The translations under genes were made by a program, and so were the position numbers. A model generated the notes under the pieces. The model did no database searches. It saw nothing but the letters and a program-made list of their open reading frames with translations, and was not told where the DNA came from. 16,661 nt of DNA from Methanobacterium sp. (GTDB taxonomy: Archaea > Methanobacteriota > Methanobacteria > Methanobacteriales > Methanobacteriaceae): contig PLXT01000118.1 of the NCBI GenBank assembly GCA_003151535.1, positions 1 to 16,661 of the forward strand, read 5' to 3'. The stretch's first letter is position 1, and each line of letters starts with the position of its first letter. Below, piece after piece: positions 15,418 to 16,661 of this stretch.

Positions 15418-15434
15418 TGAATATTTTCTATTCA
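15418..15434. promoter_or_regulatory. Inverted repeat in the ilvB leader
   Basis: TGAATA-TTTTC-TATTCA, six-base arms with a five-base spacer, begins three bases from the larger palindrome. In the predicted transcript it falls at or just after the start site. It could be a second half of an extended operator or a weak hairpin. Confidence 0.4.
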
Positions 15435-15436
15435 TT

Positions 15437-15454
15437 TCAACATTACAATGTTGA
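15437..15454. promoter_or_regulatory. Operator-like 18-bp inverted repeat at the ilvB promoter
   Basis: TCAACATT-AC-AATGTTGA has perfect eight-base arms around a two-base centre. On the minus strand it lies immediately downstream of the TATA-like box and covers the interval up to the expected transcription start, where a bound dimer would block polymerase. The size and symmetry suit a helix-turn-helix dimer such as an Lrp-type regulator; the regulator itself is not identified. Confidence 0.6.
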
Positions 15455-15455
15455 T

Positions 15456-15467
15456 GTATATATTATC
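15456..15467 (-). promoter_or_regulatory. Candidate TATA box of ilvBNC
   Basis: GATAATATATAC on the minus strand, preceded by A-rich sequence, predicts a start near 15435 and a leader of about 90 bases before the ilvB ATG. The inverted repeat begins directly after it. Confidence 0.5.
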
Positions 15468-15720
15468 TTTTATTACTAATCTGATCCTAACACTACTTTG
15501 AAAGAATAAAAAATTTAATCTTAAAGGTTTATTAAAAAATTTGAAATAAAAGTACAGTTTAATATTGTAATATCATCCAAATAATTGGTTTAAATGGAGA
15601 TTAATATATATTGAATATATTAAATCGTAAAATATCTAGTATGTATATAATATTAGAATGATTTTTTTTATTGATTTGATTAAAACAATATATTGTCGTA
15701 AATATAATAATTATTTATCA

Positions 15721-15731
15721 TTTTATAAAAG
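15721..15731 (+). promoter_or_regulatory. TATA box of purD
   Basis: TTTTATAAAAG, 62-72 bases before the purD ATG, predicts a start near 15752 and a leader of about 40 bases ending in a strong ribosome-binding site. Confidence 0.5.
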
Positions 15732-15792
15732 AGCCATACCATTTGTAATATATTCCAAAATGAATGATTTAATTTAGTTAAGGAGGAGTAAT

Positions 15793-16661
15793 ATGAATAT
15801 TCTTGTAGTAGGAACCGGAGCAAGGGAACATGCAATTTGCAATGCAGTGAAAAATGCCGATCTATACTCTATCATGAGCAATAATAATCCGGGAATATCC
15901 AGATTATCCAAATTTCAAATTTCAAGTGAAAAAGATTTGAATGGGGTCAAGAAGTTTGCTTTGGATAATAAAATAGATATAGCAATAATTGGGCCAGAAG
16001 CACCTCTCGAAATGGGAATCGTAGATGAGCTTCAAAAGGTAGGCATAGGTTGTGTGGGGCCGACAAAGGCAGCTGCTAGAATAGAAACAGATAAAGCATT
16101 CATGAGAGATCTATTCGAGAAGCACAATATTGATGGATCAATTGTTTACAAGGTATTTGATAATCTAAATGACACTGAGGAATTTATTGATACTTTTGAT
16201 CAAGATATAGTTGTTAAACCAGTTGGACTCACAGGAGGAAAGGGTGTTAAAATAGTTGGTGAACACCTAGAAGACGGAGAAGCAGCTAAAAACTATGTAA
16301 AGGAGATAATTGAAAATAAAATAAGTGGTTACGCTCAAGTAGTCATTGAAGAAAGATTATTAGGTGAGGAATTTACTGTACAAGCCTTTGTTGATGGTGA
16401 TAAAGTCGTACCAATGCCAGCTGCACAAGATCATCCGCATGCTTTTGAGGGGGATCAAGGACCAATAACCGGTGGAATGGGATCTTATTCTGATAATAAT
16501 GGTTTACTCCCATTTTTAGATAAAAAAAATTATAATATATCGGTTAAAATAATGCAAGATACAGTTAAAGCAGTTAAGAAGGAAGTTGGCCCTTATAAAG
16601 GCATTCTTTACGGGCAATTCATGTTATGTAAAGATGGACCTAAGCTTGTTGAATATAATGC
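15793..16661 (+). CDS. purD: Phosphoribosylamine-glycine ligase (GAR synthetase), N-terminal part
   Basis: The first 289 codons of purD, open to the window edge; the family is about 430 residues, so roughly a third is missing beyond the border, not truly truncated. The enzyme joins glycine to 5-phosphoribosylamine with ATP in the second step of purine synthesis. My translation begins MNILVVGTGAREHAICNAV, the usual N-terminal glycine-rich loop. It continues with IGPEAPLEMGIVDEL, VGPTKAAARIETDKAFMRD, the ATP-grasp segment VVKPVGLTGGKGV, EERLLGEEFTVQAFVDG, DHPHAFEGDQGPITGGMGSY and ILYGQFMLCKDGPKLVEYN. ATG at 15793 has AAGGAGGAG just upstream. It is divergent from ilvBNC across a 446-base spacer. 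Confidence 0.96.
   Translation, partial: MNILVVGTGAREHAICNAVKNADLYSIMSNNNPGISRLSKFQISSEKDLNGVKKFALDNKIDIAIIGPEAPLEMGIVDELQKVGIGCVGPTKAAARIETDKAFMRDLFEKHNIDGSIVYKVFDNLNDTEEFIDTFDQDIVVKPVGLTGGKGVKIVGEHLEDGEAAKNYVKEIIENKISGYAQVVIEERLLGEEFTVQAFVDGDKVVPMPAAQDHPHAFEGDQGPITGGMGSYSDNNGLLPFLDKKNYNISVKIMQDTVKAVKKEVGPYKGILYGQFMLCKDGPKLVEYN

Larger units (their letters stand above)
15347..15792. other. 446-bp divergent regulatory spacer between ilvB and purD
   Basis: Holds the ilvB promoter with two adjacent inverted repeats (15418-15434 and 15437-15454) on the left and the purD TATA box and ribosome-binding site on the right. The middle stretch, about 15480-15715, is AT-rich with no recognisable gene or structured RNA. 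Confidence 0.7.

Noticed and set aside
15347..15436. T-box or attenuator leader for ilvBNC
   Set aside because: The roughly 90-base leader has no specifier hairpin, no T-box core and no leader peptide rich in Val/Leu/Ile codons; only short AT-rich inverted repeats are present.

Overview
The window reads as a piece of a low-GC methanogen chromosome, most likely Methanobacterium or a close relative (Methanobacteriales). Four things point there: a methanogenesis-marker-12 protein; archaeal-type proteins throughout (Kae1-Bud32 fusion, short archaeal uS15, RecJ-like GAN nuclease, archaeal CobT-like protein, aconitase-X large subunit); A/T-rich TATA-type promoters; and Shine-Dalgarno sites that tile AGGAGGTGATC, the complement of the archaeal 16S 3' end. 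The genes look ordinary and intact, and spacers are very AT-rich. I found no phage, CRISPR, toxin or defence cassette; the accessory-looking items are one small non-autonomous transposable element and one membrane protein with a degenerate nuclease-like domain.

Layout. (1) Positions 1-5488, all minus strand: kae1-bud32 > rdgB > rps15 > GAN/RecJ-like > acnX large subunit, an information-processing cluster (tRNA t6A synthesis, nucleotide-pool cleaning, ribosome, replication-associated nuclease) ending in a probable isoprenoid gene. A 107-bp MITE with perfect 15-bp inverted ends and a 5-bp target duplication lies between kae1-bud32 and rdgB. (2) 5665-6738 plus: cobT-like gene, divergent from kae1-bud32. 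(3) 6867-7790 minus: ilvE, convergent with cobT. (4) 8049-8333 plus: two nearly identical tRNA-Val genes (UAC and CAC anticodons). (5) 8441-10182: a Mrr-like membrane protein (minus) divergent from surE (plus). (6) 10183-10931: a 749-bp gene-free AT-rich gap. (7) 10932-15346 minus: ilvB > ilvN > ilvC > methanogenesis marker 12. (8) 15793 to the right edge, plus: purD, cut by the window end.

How it fits together. IlvB/IlvN make acetolactate, IlvC reduces and isomerises it, and IlvE performs the final transamination, so three of the four shared valine/isoleucine steps are encoded here; dihydroxy-acid dehydratase (IlvD) is absent. The ilvBNC promoter region carries an 18-bp inverted repeat directly between a TATA-like box and the expected transcription start, a good candidate operator. 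Two gene junctions (rdgB/rps15 and ilvB/ilvN) use the same arrangement, in which the last codons GGT GAT TAA double as the ribosome-binding site of the next gene.
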